The translations under genes and the position numbers were made by a program. Of a stretch of DNA of 64,000 nucleotides, positions 20,690-31,802 are shown piece by piece. The DNA lies in assembly GCA_023974075.1 (NCBI GenBank), contig JAMFTG010000307.1:62001-126000 (forward strand), in the 5' to 3' direction. This DNA comes from Chaenocephalus aceratus (Eukaryota > Chordata > Actinopteri > Perciformes > Channichthyidae). The notes below the pieces were generated by a model. The model searched no databases. It was not told where the DNA came from and was given only the letters and a program-made list of their open reading frames with translations. The first letter of the stretch is position 1. Each line of letters opens with the position of its first letter.

Positions 20690-20891
20690 CAGGGTACATT
20701 TTATGATTGGTATCATAATGGCGTTTGATGTTATACTCCTTGAGCATTGCATTCACCTGCTTGCAGATGAGGCATATCACTTTATCCGACCCCTGAGGTG
20801 AAACGAAGTAAGCGTTGCTCCATTTCTCCTGGAACTTCCTTTTCTCCTCACTGACACAACGTTTTTTACGCGACGGCCCTGGCTCCTCCAT
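20690..20891 (-). pseudogene. BED zinc finger remnant of a hAT transposase
   Basis: From the ATG at 20891 the frame reads MEEPGPSRKKR then KRKFQEKWSNAYF, CLICKQ and YNIKRHYDTNH. This is a complete BED-type finger (aromatic W/F, C..C, H...H). After about 70 residues it runs into non-transposase sequence and the CA repeat. A DNA-binding finger without a catalytic domain is what a deletion derivative would leave. Confidence 0.8.
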
Positions 20892-22309
20892 CTCGCTTAC
20901 ACAACGAAAACTTCCAACAACTTTTGTTGCGAAGGACTGATGGTTTGGGCCACGGGCTGTTCACGTGAACACTTTGCCGCCTTTGGGACATACTTCCAGT
21001 GCATGCACCCCTCATAGCTCCTCTCGTGCATCCAATCAGGGAGTGAGTTTGGGGATGCTCGCGCTGGGGGTAGTCAGTGGAAATAACAGTGTGCCTGAGT
21101 GTGGACGTTGGGAGAGACAGCTTGTTGTTTTATTGTATAACCGGACTTTTGTGTGCGTTCATATACTTAACCACACACGCAAACACAAATAACCACAATC
21201 ACACACACGCCTACCTATATATACAAACAAACACACATACATGTTGTGTACATATCTTGGCATTCACCTCTTATTTACAATAAACATTATTTGGAGAATA
21301 CATCTTCTCTGCCATTTTAATCAGATGCACCACAGCGGCTTCTCATATAATTTCTTACCAGTCAACTAGTGACTCATCCAAGACAACTTTCGACTTTTGA
21401 TCTAGCAAAAATGACAGTGTAGCATTTCCCTCCGAATAATGGTCGTAGGCTTTACTTTACTGATGAATCAGAATTTATTTGTAACTCCAGACCCAACGTA
21501 AGAGCTTGTGGCCTCTTCGGGGGGTGCTAAACATTTAAAACATACAGTCCGTTGTTCTCTTTCTCTGCCGTTACATAGTAGACACTACTTTATCCGTCAA
21601 GTTGTCTCCAATGCCACCACAACTTCCTGTCAAACACGTTATCTCGCCTTCAAAATAAAAGCACGCAAACGAAACAGGAAGTTAACCTAAATTACTAGAT
21701 ACGAACCATGGAGGATTAAAATATCACATTAACTATCGCGGGCCGCCAGAAACTTTTCCGAGGGCCGCCATTGGCCCGCGGGCCGCACTTTGAGAACCCC
21801 TGCCTTAGACCCTCTGTCCTTAGACCTGCTGTCCTTAGACCCTCACATCGTACAAGGAAAAACTTCCGAAGAAAACCCACAGTTTAAGGAAACATGGGAG
21901 AAACCTCAGGGAGAGCAACAGAGGAGGGATCCCTCTCCAGGACGGACAGACGTGTAATAGAGTAAATTGAAAAGATAATACATTTGCAACATAGGTAGTC
22001 CAGATGTTTGGAAATGCATGTGTGTATAATAGGAAGATGAATCCACGAGGATATCCATCCAGGACTGATGATCCAGGACCACAGCCACGACTCAAGATCC
22101 AGGGCTCGCGATTCAGGACACAGGACCATAGGATCATCCATGTTTCCGGATCCCGGCGTATATAGACACCAAAAAGAAAGACATTTGGGGAAGCTGGGTT
22201 AATCGGAACATGAGAGGACACAGGTACAGACAGAGAGAAGGAAGAAGGAAGATGTCCCCCGACAAACTAAGCCTATATCAGCAAAACTAGGGGCTGAATC
22301 TAATCAGCC

Positions 22310-24056
22310 CTAACTATACGCTTTATCAAAAAGGAAGGTCTTAAGCGCACTCTTAACAACGGATAGGGTGTCTGCCGCCCGAACACAAACTGGAAGCTGA
22401 TTCCACAAATGTGGAGCTTGATAAGAAAAGGCTCTGGCTCCCATTATACTTTTAGAGACTCTAGGAACAACCAACAACCCTGCATTCTTGGAACGCAATG
22501 CCCTAGTAGGACAGTCGGGTATAATGAGTTCTTTAAGGTAAGATGGCGCCTGCGCATTAAGGGCTTTGTAGGCGAGAAGAAGCATTTTAAATGATATCCT
22601 GTGTTCTATAGGGAGCCAGTGTAAGGCAGCCAGAACAGGAGTAATGTGGTCCCTTTTCCTAACTCTGGTTAGTACACGAGCCGCAGCATTTTGAATCAGC
22701 TGAAGCCACTTGACTGACTTCTTGGTACTCCCTGATAATAAAGAGTTACAATAATCCAGCCTAGAAGTAACAAATGCATGGACTAGTTTCTCTGCATCGT
22801 TTTGAGGCAAGATATGCCTGATTTTTGTTACGTAGATGGAAGTAGGCGGTCCTTGAAATTGATTTTATGTGGGCGTTAAAGGATAAATCCTGATCAAATA
22901 TAAGACCAAGATTCCTTACAGTCTCACTGGAGGCCAAATTAATGCCATCCATAGTTAGTATATCTTTAGATAATTTGTTTCGTAGATTCTTCGGGCCAAG
23001 TACAATAACTTCAGTTTTGGTCGTGTTTAACATCAAAAAGTTTAAGGTCATCCACGTTTTTAAGTCCTTAAGGCAGTCTTGAATTTTATTTAGATGATTA
23101 ACTTCATCAGGCTTGATTGATAAATATAGTTGAGTATCATCCGCATAACAATGAAAGTTTACAGAATGATTCCTTATAATATTGCCTAACGGAAGCATAT
23201 ATAATGTGAACAAAATAGGTCCGAGCACTGAGCCCTGTGGCACTCCATGGCTAACTTTGGTTTGCGTGGAAGATTCATCGTTGACACGTACACACTGAGA
23301 GCGTTCAGATAGATAGGACCTAAACCAGCCTAAAGCAGTTCCCTGTATGCCAACTAAGTGCTCTAGTCTTTGCAATAGGATGTCATGGTCGATAGCATCA
23401 AATGCAGCACTGAGATCGAGCAAAACAAGAATAGAGACAAGTCCCTTGTCTGAGGCTATTAGAAGGTCATTTGTGACTTTAACCAGAGCTGTCTCTGTGC
23501 TATGATGTGTTCTAAAGCCAGACTGAAAATCTTCAAATAAATCATTGTTTTTTAAGTAATCACACAGCTGTTTTGCGACCGCTTTCTCAAGAATCTTTGA
23601 GAGGAACGGAAGATTAGAAATAGGTCTATAGTTGGCTAAAACCTCTGGATCGAGGTTGTGCTTTTTAAGAAGCGGTTTTATCACTGCTACTTTGAATGAT
23701 TGTGGAACATAGCCTGATAATAAAGACATATTCATAATATTTAATAAAGAAGTGCTAATTAATGGAAAAACTTCCTTCAACAGCTTAGTTGGAATTGGGT
23801 CTAACATGCACGTTGATGGTTTAGAAGAGAGAATCATTGAATTTAATTGTTCAAGGTTAATGGCTGAAAAGCATTCTAGTTTACTATCTAGTGTAATATT
23901 AGAACTTACGTTTCCGGGAGCTGTTGATAACACTATACTGGTCAAAGGCAAGAGGTCATTAATTTTGTTTCTAAGAGTAACAATTTTATCGTTAAAAAAG
24001 CACATAAAATCATTGCTACTGAGTGCTAAGGGAATAGAAGGCTCAGTCGAGAACAA
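22310..24056 (-). pseudogene. LINE reverse transcriptase (L2/CR1-like), one frameshift
   Basis: From 24056 down to about 22.8 kb the frame holds a full reverse transcriptase domain. The blocks in order are [65 protein letters not shown] and the catalytic [11 protein letters not shown], then the thumb. A frameshift near 22.80 kb moves the C-terminal part ([32 protein letters not shown]) into another frame ending at 22310. The endonuclease is missing. The catalytic YADD is intact although the copy is truncated and cannot mobilise itself. Confidence 0.9.
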
Positions 24057-24066
24057 GACCCTTAGG

Positions 24067-24369
24067 CCCTAGCCACACGGAAACAATACTAATACATCCA
24101 CGTAAATTACACATCACAGCAATGAGGCCAGATACATTGAACCAGGATACATCCTTTACCGTCAAACTGGATCTAAACACAGCTGCCTGTGAGCGTTTGA
24201 TAAATACTTTCTGATGTTTTATTTATTATATGCTACTTATCAGCTACATGGCCCTAACGTGTAATGTTATACAAGCATTTGTACCAGTGCTTTTCACAAG
24301 TTGACTCTTGCAGGCCAGAGTAGCTGGAGTGAGTCAACAACAACACACAGACATATCTGAGAAGAGATC
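24067..24369. other. No gene seen
   Basis: Short non-coding stretch between the LINE 5' end and the purine-rich minisatellite. Confidence 0.4.
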
Positions 24370-24785
24370 AGGACGAAGAGGAAGAGGAAAAGAGAGATGA
24401 AGGGACCAGGAGGGTCAGAGCAGGAGGAAGAGGAGGAGATGAAGAGAGCAGGAGGGTCGGAGCAGGAGGAAGAGGAGGAGATGAAGGGACCAGGAGGGTC
24501 GGAGCAGGAGGAAGAGGAGGAGATGAAGAGAGCAGGAGGGTCGGAGCAGGAGGAAGAGGAGGAGATGAAGAGAGCAGGAGGGTCGGAGCAGGAGGAAGAG
24601 GAGGAGATGAAGAGAGCAGGAGGGTCGGAGCAGGAGGAAGAGGAGGAGATGAAGAGAGCAGGAGGGTCGGAGCAGGAGGAAGAGGAGGAGATGAAGAGAG
24701 CAGGAGGGTCAGAGCAGGAGGAAGAGGAGGAGATGAAGAGAGCAGGAGGGCCAGAGCAGGAGGAAGAGGAGGAGGGTCAGAGCAG
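24370..24785 (+). repeat. Purine-rich minisatellite, 42-bp unit, about nine copies
   Basis: ATGAAG-starting units recur every 42 bp from 24397 (24397, 24439, 24481 and so on). Because 42 is a multiple of three, one strand stays open and reads the 14-residue repeat MKRAGGSEQEEEEE. No splice sites, domain or flanking homology mark this as an exon of a known gene. It could be the acidic tract of an unrecognised protein, but a non-coding minisatellite is more likely. Confidence 0.85.
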
Positions 24786-24799
24786 AAGGAAGAGGAGTA

Positions 24800-25305
24800 G
24801 ATGAAGACATTAGTGAGGAAGAAGAAGACATGTATGTGAGGAAGAGGAATTGTCAGAGAGAGGGCCAGAGGAAGGGGTCAGGAGGCAGAGGAGACTCCAT
24901 CTGGACCACATGGTGTGTTCTTGTTCTCCACATGTTCCGTCACAGCAGCTCAGTCTAGCAGCTCTGAGTACGGACACATGTTGAGACGTGTTGCTGCAGC
25001 TCGCCTTCAGCTCTCTGAGAGATGGGTGATGTGTGTACTTCATTATAACTAAGTACTCTAACTGTACTTACAGTATACATAGTTCTAGGGTATCATGAGT
25101 ACTTTCTGCTGTTTTATCCTATATGTTAGTTGGTTTGTCTGAACACTTTGTTTCTCTTGTGCATCAAGAATACTTGTGTTAGGCCGTGATTTAACAATAC
25201 ATAGGTTATACAGTATAAAATACCACCTACTGTCCACCCTCCCATGCCACCCTGGCATGACCTCTTGCCCCCCCTTTGCCACCCCATGTGAAATGTTCTA
25301 GAACC
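24800..25305. other. No gene seen
   Basis: Non-coding. The segment 25285-25306 (TCTAGAACCGCCACTG) resembles the end of a fish DNA transposon, but I find no partner. Confidence 0.35.
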
Positions 25306-25309
25306 GCCA

Positions 25310-26100
25310 CTGCCTTAGGATCCATCCCGAGCAGACAGTGCAACTGTTTCCTGCTGAGAACCTTGGCCTCAGATTTGGAGTTGCTGATCCTCATAGCGAC
25401 TCAAAGTGATGCAATGGAGCATGAGATGGACCCGCAAGTATCAGGGCAGTCGGAGCGGTATTGCAGAAGCTTGATCGCACCGTTGTAACGAAGATACTCA
25501 GCTCGGAACCGATCCAGTGAGGTCGCAGACTGATGAAGCTATCAGAACCACATCATCTGCATAAAGCACCCTCCATTCCTCGTTCACTTAATACACGTTT
25601 GGGCTTACCAGGTTTGTCTAGAGGCTTCCCCTGGCACTCGACCCAAGTCATCACCAGATGCTGATCAGTTGACAGCTCCCCCTCTTCACTCGAGTGTCCA
25701 AAACATACGGCCTTATGTTCGTACATGTTTGTCATGGCCAATCCATGACTAGCACAGAAGTCCAGTAACAAAGCACCGCTTGAGTTCAGATCAGGGGGGC
25801 CGTTCCTCCCAATCACGCCCCTCCAAGTGTCTCCATCAATGCCCACATGTGCGTTGGAGTCTCCAAGCAGGACTAAGGAGTCCCCCTTTAGGAGCCCCAT
25901 AGTCGTGCGAAGCTCTTTCAACGGTTTTACCCCACATAACCCGCAGGCGTAGGGAGGCAACCACTTTCGTCCACTGGGGGAAACTCCTACAAAGCGGCAC
26001 CCAACCGGGGGCTTGTGAGTATCCCCACACCCGCCCGGCGCCTCACACCTTGGGTAACTCTGGAGAAGAAATAGAGTCCAATCCCTATCAAGGAGTATGT
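25310..26100 (-). mobile_element. LINE fragment: endonuclease joined to a reverse transcriptase scrap
   Basis: Minus-strand frames around 25.55-26.10 kb read the APE-type endonuclease text [47 protein letters not shown] and [13 protein letters not shown]. The order agrees with an abundant fish LINE, but a segment between FGHSSEEG and ELSTDQH is missing. Directly beyond, at about 25.50-25.56 kb, the same strand gives [12 protein letters not shown], the reverse transcriptase core. The long stretch between the domains has therefore been lost. The copy is dead; the clade (I-like or RTE-like) is not determined. Confidence 0.7.
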
Positions 26101-26109
26101 TTCCAGAGC

Positions 26110-27460
26110 TGACGCCGCGTTAGCAGTTAAATTAGCATCAATTACATAAATTATATATATTTACATTTTTGAAATCTTTTTAAAAGGTTGCTTTTTCGGG
26201 AATATAATCACAAGTTTGTTTAATGTTTTAAAAGAGTAATCACTACCATAATCTGGTTCAGGGTCTTATTATGATATAAAGAGCTGTTTTCCGAAATCTC
26301 AGTTCTAACGCAACTGCTTCACTTCAATGTTGTGCTTCAATCCTGCCAACTGATATTAAATAAATAAACAGAAATAATCAACTTTTAATTTGAATTTCAA
26401 AGTGAAATGCATCAATGTGATGTATTTTAGATACAAATGAAGTAATGCCTCATATCACAGCATATCATATACAGTCTTATCAGGGTATCGTGTCCCATTG
26501 CTATGCACTGTAACTATGACATATTATTTCATAAATAAAAAGACTGGGTTAATACCATTTTATATGTTATATACTTTACATCAGAACATCCGAAAAACAT
26601 GCACAGATTTATTGTCTATTATTATTATGTGTATGATTACCATCACTCTGGACACATGGGTGATGCTGCGAGTCACCTGTTACTAAGTGACAGCTGACTT
26701 CCAGGTACAAGCCTCCAGTGCACTGAATAAAAGTGCTGCAGCTTTTACAAGTTGGGTCTTAGGTGGAGGGGGGGCAACAAGATAATGCTTACGCCCCACT
26801 GCAGCTGGAGATGGTATGTGTGTAAATGTACCTCAGCAATATGTAGCTATTCTTTGATAACAGCGTGTGTCCTTTATTTGCATTGTACAAAGTCCTTGAT
26901 TTGGAAAAGCTTTAATATTAATATGCAATACTCCAGGTAAGATATTGCTCTTGATTACAGTACTAATGACATGTCTTTAAATATGTTGCTTTGTATTCAT
27001 CTTCATCAGAACTGTACATGCTTCTAACCTGTGTTGTTTGTTGTGTGTCTGAATGGACATCCATGGGACCAGGGTATCCAGGGTTAGGGTTAGCTGCAGA
27101 AACACTGAACTATTGTGACAATTGTGAAGAAACTGAAATATTTATGATGAAGACTAGTGTACTAAGAAGAGTATACATATATCAACATTGTAATATGATG
27201 TCAGATTTAGTGTTGTATTGTCCTGTTGTTTAATGTCTGCATTTCATTAACGTGATGTCTCTTTTCTAGCTTCTACCTATTAAGTCATTGTGTCCACATG
27301 ACTGATTCTTTACACTGAAAGCTGCAATAGTTAACTGTACAATACGCAATGTTGATATAAGGTATTTGGTAATATATATCCAGTATATTTAATGTAGTAC
27401 ATGTCGCTCAGCCCATTCCTGTTTGCTTTGTAAAACCTTTTTGTTGTTATCAGAAACTTT
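26110..27460. other. Upstream region of the truncated odorant receptor 4; no gene
   Basis: Mostly AT-rich. GAGTCACCTG at about 26669 and GAATAAAAG at about 26724, followed by a possible donor (GATG|GTATGTG, about 26814), could be a diverged version of the receptor promoter and first exon. The order matches, but the match is weak. Confidence 0.3.
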
Positions 27461-27488
27461 GCAGGGACAAATGCAGTTTTACATAGAC

Positions 27489-28220
27489 ATGGAAAACTTG
27501 ACTCTGCATGAGGACATTCTCCTCCTGGAGGGGTTGAAGGTCTCCCCCCAGTCCACCATCCCCTCCTTCATCTTCCTCCTCTTCATCTACATCTTTGCTC
27601 TGGTGTCTAACGTCACGCTGGTGGTGCTGATCTGTACGAGCAGCAGCCTGCACCAGCCCATGTACCTGCTGTTCTGCAACATGAGTATTAATGACATTTT
27701 TGGGGCTACGATTGTCACACCGCATGTTCTCCGTGACATTTTCATTCCTCAACCAGAGTGCTACATCCATTACATCGACTGCGCCTTCCAGGCCTTCTGT
27801 GTTCACCTCTATGCGGGCACCTCTCACACCGTGCTCATGATCATGGCGTTTGACCGCTACGTGGCCATCTGCAACCCGCTGCGCTACGCCGCCATCATGA
27901 CCCACAGGATGGTGCTGGGTCTGTCAGTGTGGGCGTGGGCGACCACAGTCATTGGCGTCACGATTCTCATCGGCCTCAGCGTGCGTCTGTCTCGCTGCAG
28001 GAGGGTGATACCCAACCCGTTCTGCGACAACGCCTCCTTGTTCAACCTCTCCTGCGAGAGCGTGCTCATCAACAACATCTACGCCCTCGGATACACCGTG
28101 GTCCTGCTGGGATCCTCCATGTGTAGCGTCACGCTCACCTACCTGCGGATCGCCTGGCATTGCCAGGGTCAGGCAACAGGCTGTGACCTCCCCACGGTTT
28201 ACTCACCACCGCTATGCTAA
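27489..28220 (+). pseudogene. Odorant receptor 4, truncated after TM5 (243 aa read)
   Basis: The frame starts MENLTLHEDILLLEGLKV after an acceptor-like TTATCAG. It holds TM1 to TM5 of a receptor related to, but clearly diverged from, receptors 1-3: PMYLLFCNMSIND, MAFDRYVAICNPLRYAAIM, PNPFCDNASLFNLSCESV. Near 28155, after LRIAWHC, similarity ends. The frame then runs through unrelated sequence to a stop at 28220 inside a 72-bp repeat. TM6, the KALKTCSTHL motif and the NPVIY motif are absent, and I do not find them elsewhere in the window. GC content is visibly higher than in receptors 1-3. Without TM6 and TM7 it cannot signal, so it is called a pseudogene. The domains that remain show no stop, so the break may be recent. 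Confidence 0.85.
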
Positions 28221-28458
28221 AGGTGGCTGATGTTGGGCTATAAAGGAACTACAGCACGGTCATATGACTTCACGTCACCACCGCTAAGCTAAAGGTGGCT
28301 GATGTTGGGCTATAAAGGAACTATAGCACGGTCACATGACTTCACGTCACCACCGCTAAGCTAAATGTGGCTGATGTTGGGCTATAAAGGAACTATAGCA
28401 CGGTCACATGACTTCACGTCACCACCGCTAAGCTAAAGGTGGCTAATGTTGGGCGTGA
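28203..28458. repeat. 72-bp tandem repeat, 3.5 copies
   Basis: TCACCACCGCTAAGCTAAAG begins units at 28203, 28275, 28347 and 28419, exactly 72 bp apart. The last unit is incomplete. Each unit contains GGGCTATAAAGG (TATA-like) and TTCACGTCACC (CRE-like). The array starts where the odorant receptor 4 frame ends. Confidence 0.95.
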
Positions 28459-28970
28459 TGACGTTAAGTCGTCTCATTTAGACACTTGTTAGCAACCGCC
28501 ATCTTGAAATTCACCAGTTGGTTATTTACTGACATATATTTTATGCCGTAGAATTCGAACCTCTTCAGACCTTATTTCAGGATAACAACCAAAAACAAAA
28601 AACATTGACCTACAGACCAGGGGAAAGAAGGTTACAACATGCTGACAAATTTACGGGTTTTAGGACTCATTCCTGCATCATTACATTTATATTAAACAGG
28701 CAAGTTATAGAAAAATTCAAACCTCGGTATTATAAATAGGCCAGAATGTTTTTTCCCCACCAGGCTGTAAACATGTTTGTTTCTGCTGTATTGGGTGAGG
28801 GAATGCTCCAGTTTTGGGACCAAATTAACATGGGATCACTCCGGTCATTGTCTCACTGGAATATTAACGGTCAGATTGAATACAACATCGACCCAATTTC
28901 TCCGGACAATGACGGGAGAGTTTTGAAAGTGACAAAACACTGTTTCACACATTTAAAAACACTTAAACAA
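28459..28970. other. No gene seen
   Basis: Non-coding sequence between the 72-bp array and the first repeated module. Confidence 0.4.
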
Positions 28971-28972
28971 TT

Positions 28973-29990
28973 AAACAATGTTTACCCAGGATTCAGGCAC
29001 CTTCCTTGGCTTGTAAAATGCGGTGATGTGCCCTGGAGGTATCAGACTATTTAAAACATGTATACCCAGGATTCGTGCGCTCTGTGAGTCTCACACCCCG
29101 CTTCTCTCTGGGTGCTCTCTCCTTCTATTCACAGCACTTTTCCCCAGCTTTGAAAGACTCATTGCTGGGTAGAAAAGCCTCGTGCATCACCCTGGATCTC
29201 TGCATAGGTGCCTGTGAGTGTGAGACCCTGCTAACAGCAGTGAACCTGCTGCTAGCATTACGAACATATTAATCAGGCGTTTTAACACTTTTTTCCATGA
29301 AAATGTTTTTTATTCACTATCATGGGGCTATATAGATCAAATTCCGGGTAATTTGGAGCACAATTGTAGCTTTTACTATTTAAATGTATTTGTATTATAT
29401 ATTTTTGGGCTATAAAAGTGACATTTCTGGGTGACTTTGTCAGTTTATGGAGCTTAGGCCACAATTCCTGGAGGTTCCAGGCTGAATTTGGGAGCTCATA
29501 GGTGGCCTGCCATGCACCCCCACCCGTAGACAGAAGAAAACAGTAAAGAAAACGGTCAATTATATCTTAAAATAATCAAAAATGAAGTTTTAAAAAAATT
29601 GTTGAAAAAATGGCTAAGTGCCAACAGAGAAGGGGTTTTGAAAAGCTCAACCTGTCAGCGCTTCCGGCCGAAGCCCCGGACACTTTTCCACTCCCCTGTT
29701 GCAACTTAAAACGGAGAGGGGAAACCAAGCCTCCCCTTCTCCGTCTAAAAAAATGCATTCATCATTTTCAAACTACTGTCCGCACGAAATCGGAAACCCA
29801 GTTTTTGAGAAAACTCAGAAAAAAACCTTCTGTCTCACTTCATGGAGGAATGTGTCCGCTCCTAGTGCACTCTGGCTCGGATACAATTGTTGCCTAGATA
29901 CCCCCCAGCATGGTTCTTACCAAACTTTAAGTTTTTGAACTGGTGTCTGGAGGAATGCAAGGGGAGTTGTCAGGGGACTCTACCCGCCTC
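28973..29990. repeat. Repeated module, copy A (about 1 kb)
   Basis: The module begins AACAATGTTTACCCAGGATT and includes 'tggcttgtaaaatgcggtgatg', a (C)ACAGCACTTTTCC segment, 'aatcaggcgttttaacactttttt' and 'caacctgtc..cgcttc', ending at 'gacactattttcggatacattttt'. It recurs as copy B at 31.80-33.01 kb in the same orientation and order, with small indels. Parts recur again at 34.2-34.6 kb and at 36.5 kb. Short frames inside are not conserved between copies, so it is not coding. Confidence 0.85.
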
Positions 29991-30062
29991 ATGAGACACT
30001 ATTTTCGGATACATTTTTCCATTTTCACCCCTTTTCTATGGTTCTCTCAAAAGTTAACTCAG

Positions 30063-31043
30063 GCACAAGCCACACAATGACGAAAACGGCTAAACGCATA
30101 GGATTAACGCAAACGCAATCGCAAAAAAGCTTCCGTCCACACGCAATAGTTATCCGGATAGTGTCTGTCCACACGAGACCACTCCGTTTAGCTCCAACCG
30201 CTGGAGAAGCTGCAGGACATATGCAGGAGCCTGTACGTGGCGCTGTAACTTCCTCCACAAAAGCAGCGAAGAAGCATGGTTGTCATGGTTGCCCTTCTGT
30301 TTATTTTCCGCGGTGGGGGCCGAGGGAACCGGGCAGAGTTTTTTGCCAGTCAACGTGTATTAAAGTTTAAATCTTCCGGACAAAATTATAAAAGTGCCGG
30401 TCAAAGGTCTTCTTTGTTATTTATTGAGCTTTAAAACAAATGAATAACGACTCTATATAATATAATAATAAAATACACGGAGCCTCTCTTTTTCCTCCCT
30501 CTCTTCGGACAGTGTCAGTGTCTGTCTCATGCAGCAGCTGATCCAGTAATGAGTGACCCGGCAGACAGTAAAAATAAACATATTTATAACTAGTTTAGGT
30601 AGTTTGAGAGGTAATGAAAATAGCTAAGGGCGATGATCTGACTTGAAGTGTGTGTTTTGCTGCAGCGGGAGGAGCTGCAGGTGAGCAGAGCTGCGTGTCT
30701 CCGTCCTGTCAGATTAGACTTCACTCGCGTTTAGGTCCATATCGAGAGAAAGATAAATAATCTGAATTCAGTGTGCAGTTTACTTTGACGCGGGGGTGAG
30801 CAGCAGACGTGGGGAGAGGCGGGGCTATTGCCTCATCATTATCAGAAAATGATCGTATAGGGCGTACACACGGAGCCGTTGGACCCCCCAGAGCGTTGCG
30901 TATGCCGTTCTATCCACCTTGGGACCCATTATCGTTTCCTCAGTTGTTTAGTGCCGTATTTGGTCGTCCTCGTGTGGCCGAACGGTCTATATGACACTAA
31001 ACAGTAACGCAAACGACCGTTTTCGTCCTCGTGTGGCCTCAGC
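30063..31043. mobile_element. MITE with 27-bp TIRs and 5-bp TSD, 981 bp
   Basis: The left end GCACAAGCCACACAATGACG and right end (reverse complement GCTGAGGCCACACGAGGACG) continue into GAAAACGG on both sides: 27 bp with five mismatches. CTCAG flanks it on both sides (30058-30062, 31044-31048). A copy of the uninterrupted target (GTTAACTCAGACTTTTTCTG) is present at 31169-31188, which fixes the ends. There is no transposase. The superfamily is uncertain; 5-bp TSDs are unusual and have been reported for some hAT-like groups. Confidence 0.9.
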
Positions 31044-31064
31044 CTCAGACTTTTTCTGAACCTG

Positions 31065-31205
31065 GAGGAATGCAAGGGGAGTTGTCAGGGGACTCTACCC
31101 GCCTTATGAGACACTATTTTTGGATACATTTTTATCCATATTCACCCCTTTCTATGGTTCTCCCAAAAGTTAACTCAGACTTTTTCTGAACCTGGAGGAA
31201 TGTAA
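31065..31205. repeat. Further copy of the 'ctggaggaatgcaagggga' segment, with the empty MITE site
   Basis: This repeats the 29.95-30.06 kb segment interrupted by the MITE and continues through the intact target. Other copies lie at about 32945-33040 and 34487-34575. Confidence 0.85.
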
Positions 31206-31802
31206 GGACTGTGGCAAAGTCCACACACAGACACACACCATTACATAAAAACAAAAAATGTAATTTAAAAATAATTAAAAATATTTGTTTTTTTATAAAA
31301 ACACTTGTATTTGGATGGAATGATTACCTATAGTGATGATAACATTATTTTTACAGTATGGCGCCTGAAAAAGGTCAAATGGCACTGATTGTATCCATAT
31401 GTGCCAAAAATGTGCCCAAAGGTCAGTCCGCCTGGTCTACTTTTTACTAAAACTCTCTAAAAAAGGTCAAATTTAACTTGTTTTTCCTCAATCTTGATAC
31501 AGGGTACTTATATGTTATAATTTGGATTCCTAAAGCTTTCAGTCTACCATACCATCATTCAAGGGTGGTTTTCACTATAAGTAATGTTTTTTTTTAGGCG
31601 AAGGTAAGAATTTACCTTTTTTTCACTATGTTCCATCTGAATTTACTCTGACACTTCTACATCCAACTCACAGATGTAACCTTGCTTTGATAAAAGAAAT
31701 TATTCATATAACTCTTTTAGAAGTTAAGTTATAGTCATTTGTTTTGGGCATAGCATTTTCGAGCCTGAAACCTGAAAAACAGGCTCAGGGCTTAAGAGGT
31801 TA
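31206..31802. other. No gene seen
   Basis: AT-rich, non-coding filler between copies of the repeated module. Confidence 0.4.

Larger units (their letters stand above)
20373..21802 (-). mobile_element. hAT element with internal deletion, 1,430 bp, perfect 8-bp TSD
   Basis: The ends CAGGGGTTCTCAAAGT and ACTTTGAGAACCCCTG are inverted repeats of hAT type. CCTTAGAC flanks it exactly on both sides (20365-20372 and 21803-21810). It inserted in the 3' UTR of the LINE. It keeps only the N-terminal BED zinc finger of a transposase; a CA/GA microsatellite follows. The remaining 0.9 kb is non-coding. Confidence 0.95.
20240..24066 (-). mobile_element. L2/CR1-type LINE, 5'-truncated, with a hAT element in its 3' UTR
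   Basis: The minus-strand reverse transcriptase (22.31-24.06 kb) continues into a 3' UTR that resumes on both sides of a hAT insertion (20373-21802). It ends in the typical fish LINE tail, read on the minus strand as 'tgggctatataaataaacattgattgattgattga' (near 20240-20285). The tail is a short tandem repeat rather than poly-A, as usual for L2-like LINEs. No endonuclease is present, so the copy is 5'-truncated near 24066. Confidence 0.85.

Noticed and set aside
22409..24072. Plus-strand frames across the LINE
   Set aside because: Shadows of the reverse transcriptase on the minus strand.
26660..26820. Promoter of odorant receptor 4 by analogy with the other three
   Set aside because: Only GTCACC and an AT-rich box agree, and the spacing differs; kept as a remark, not as a feature.
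27450..28160. Long minus-strand frames opposite odorant receptor 4
   Set aside because: Shadows of the GC-rich receptor coding strand; no family resemblance.
30038..30370. A 110-aa plus-strand frame in the MITE
   Set aside because: It crosses the TIR and TSD and has no resemblance to a transposase.
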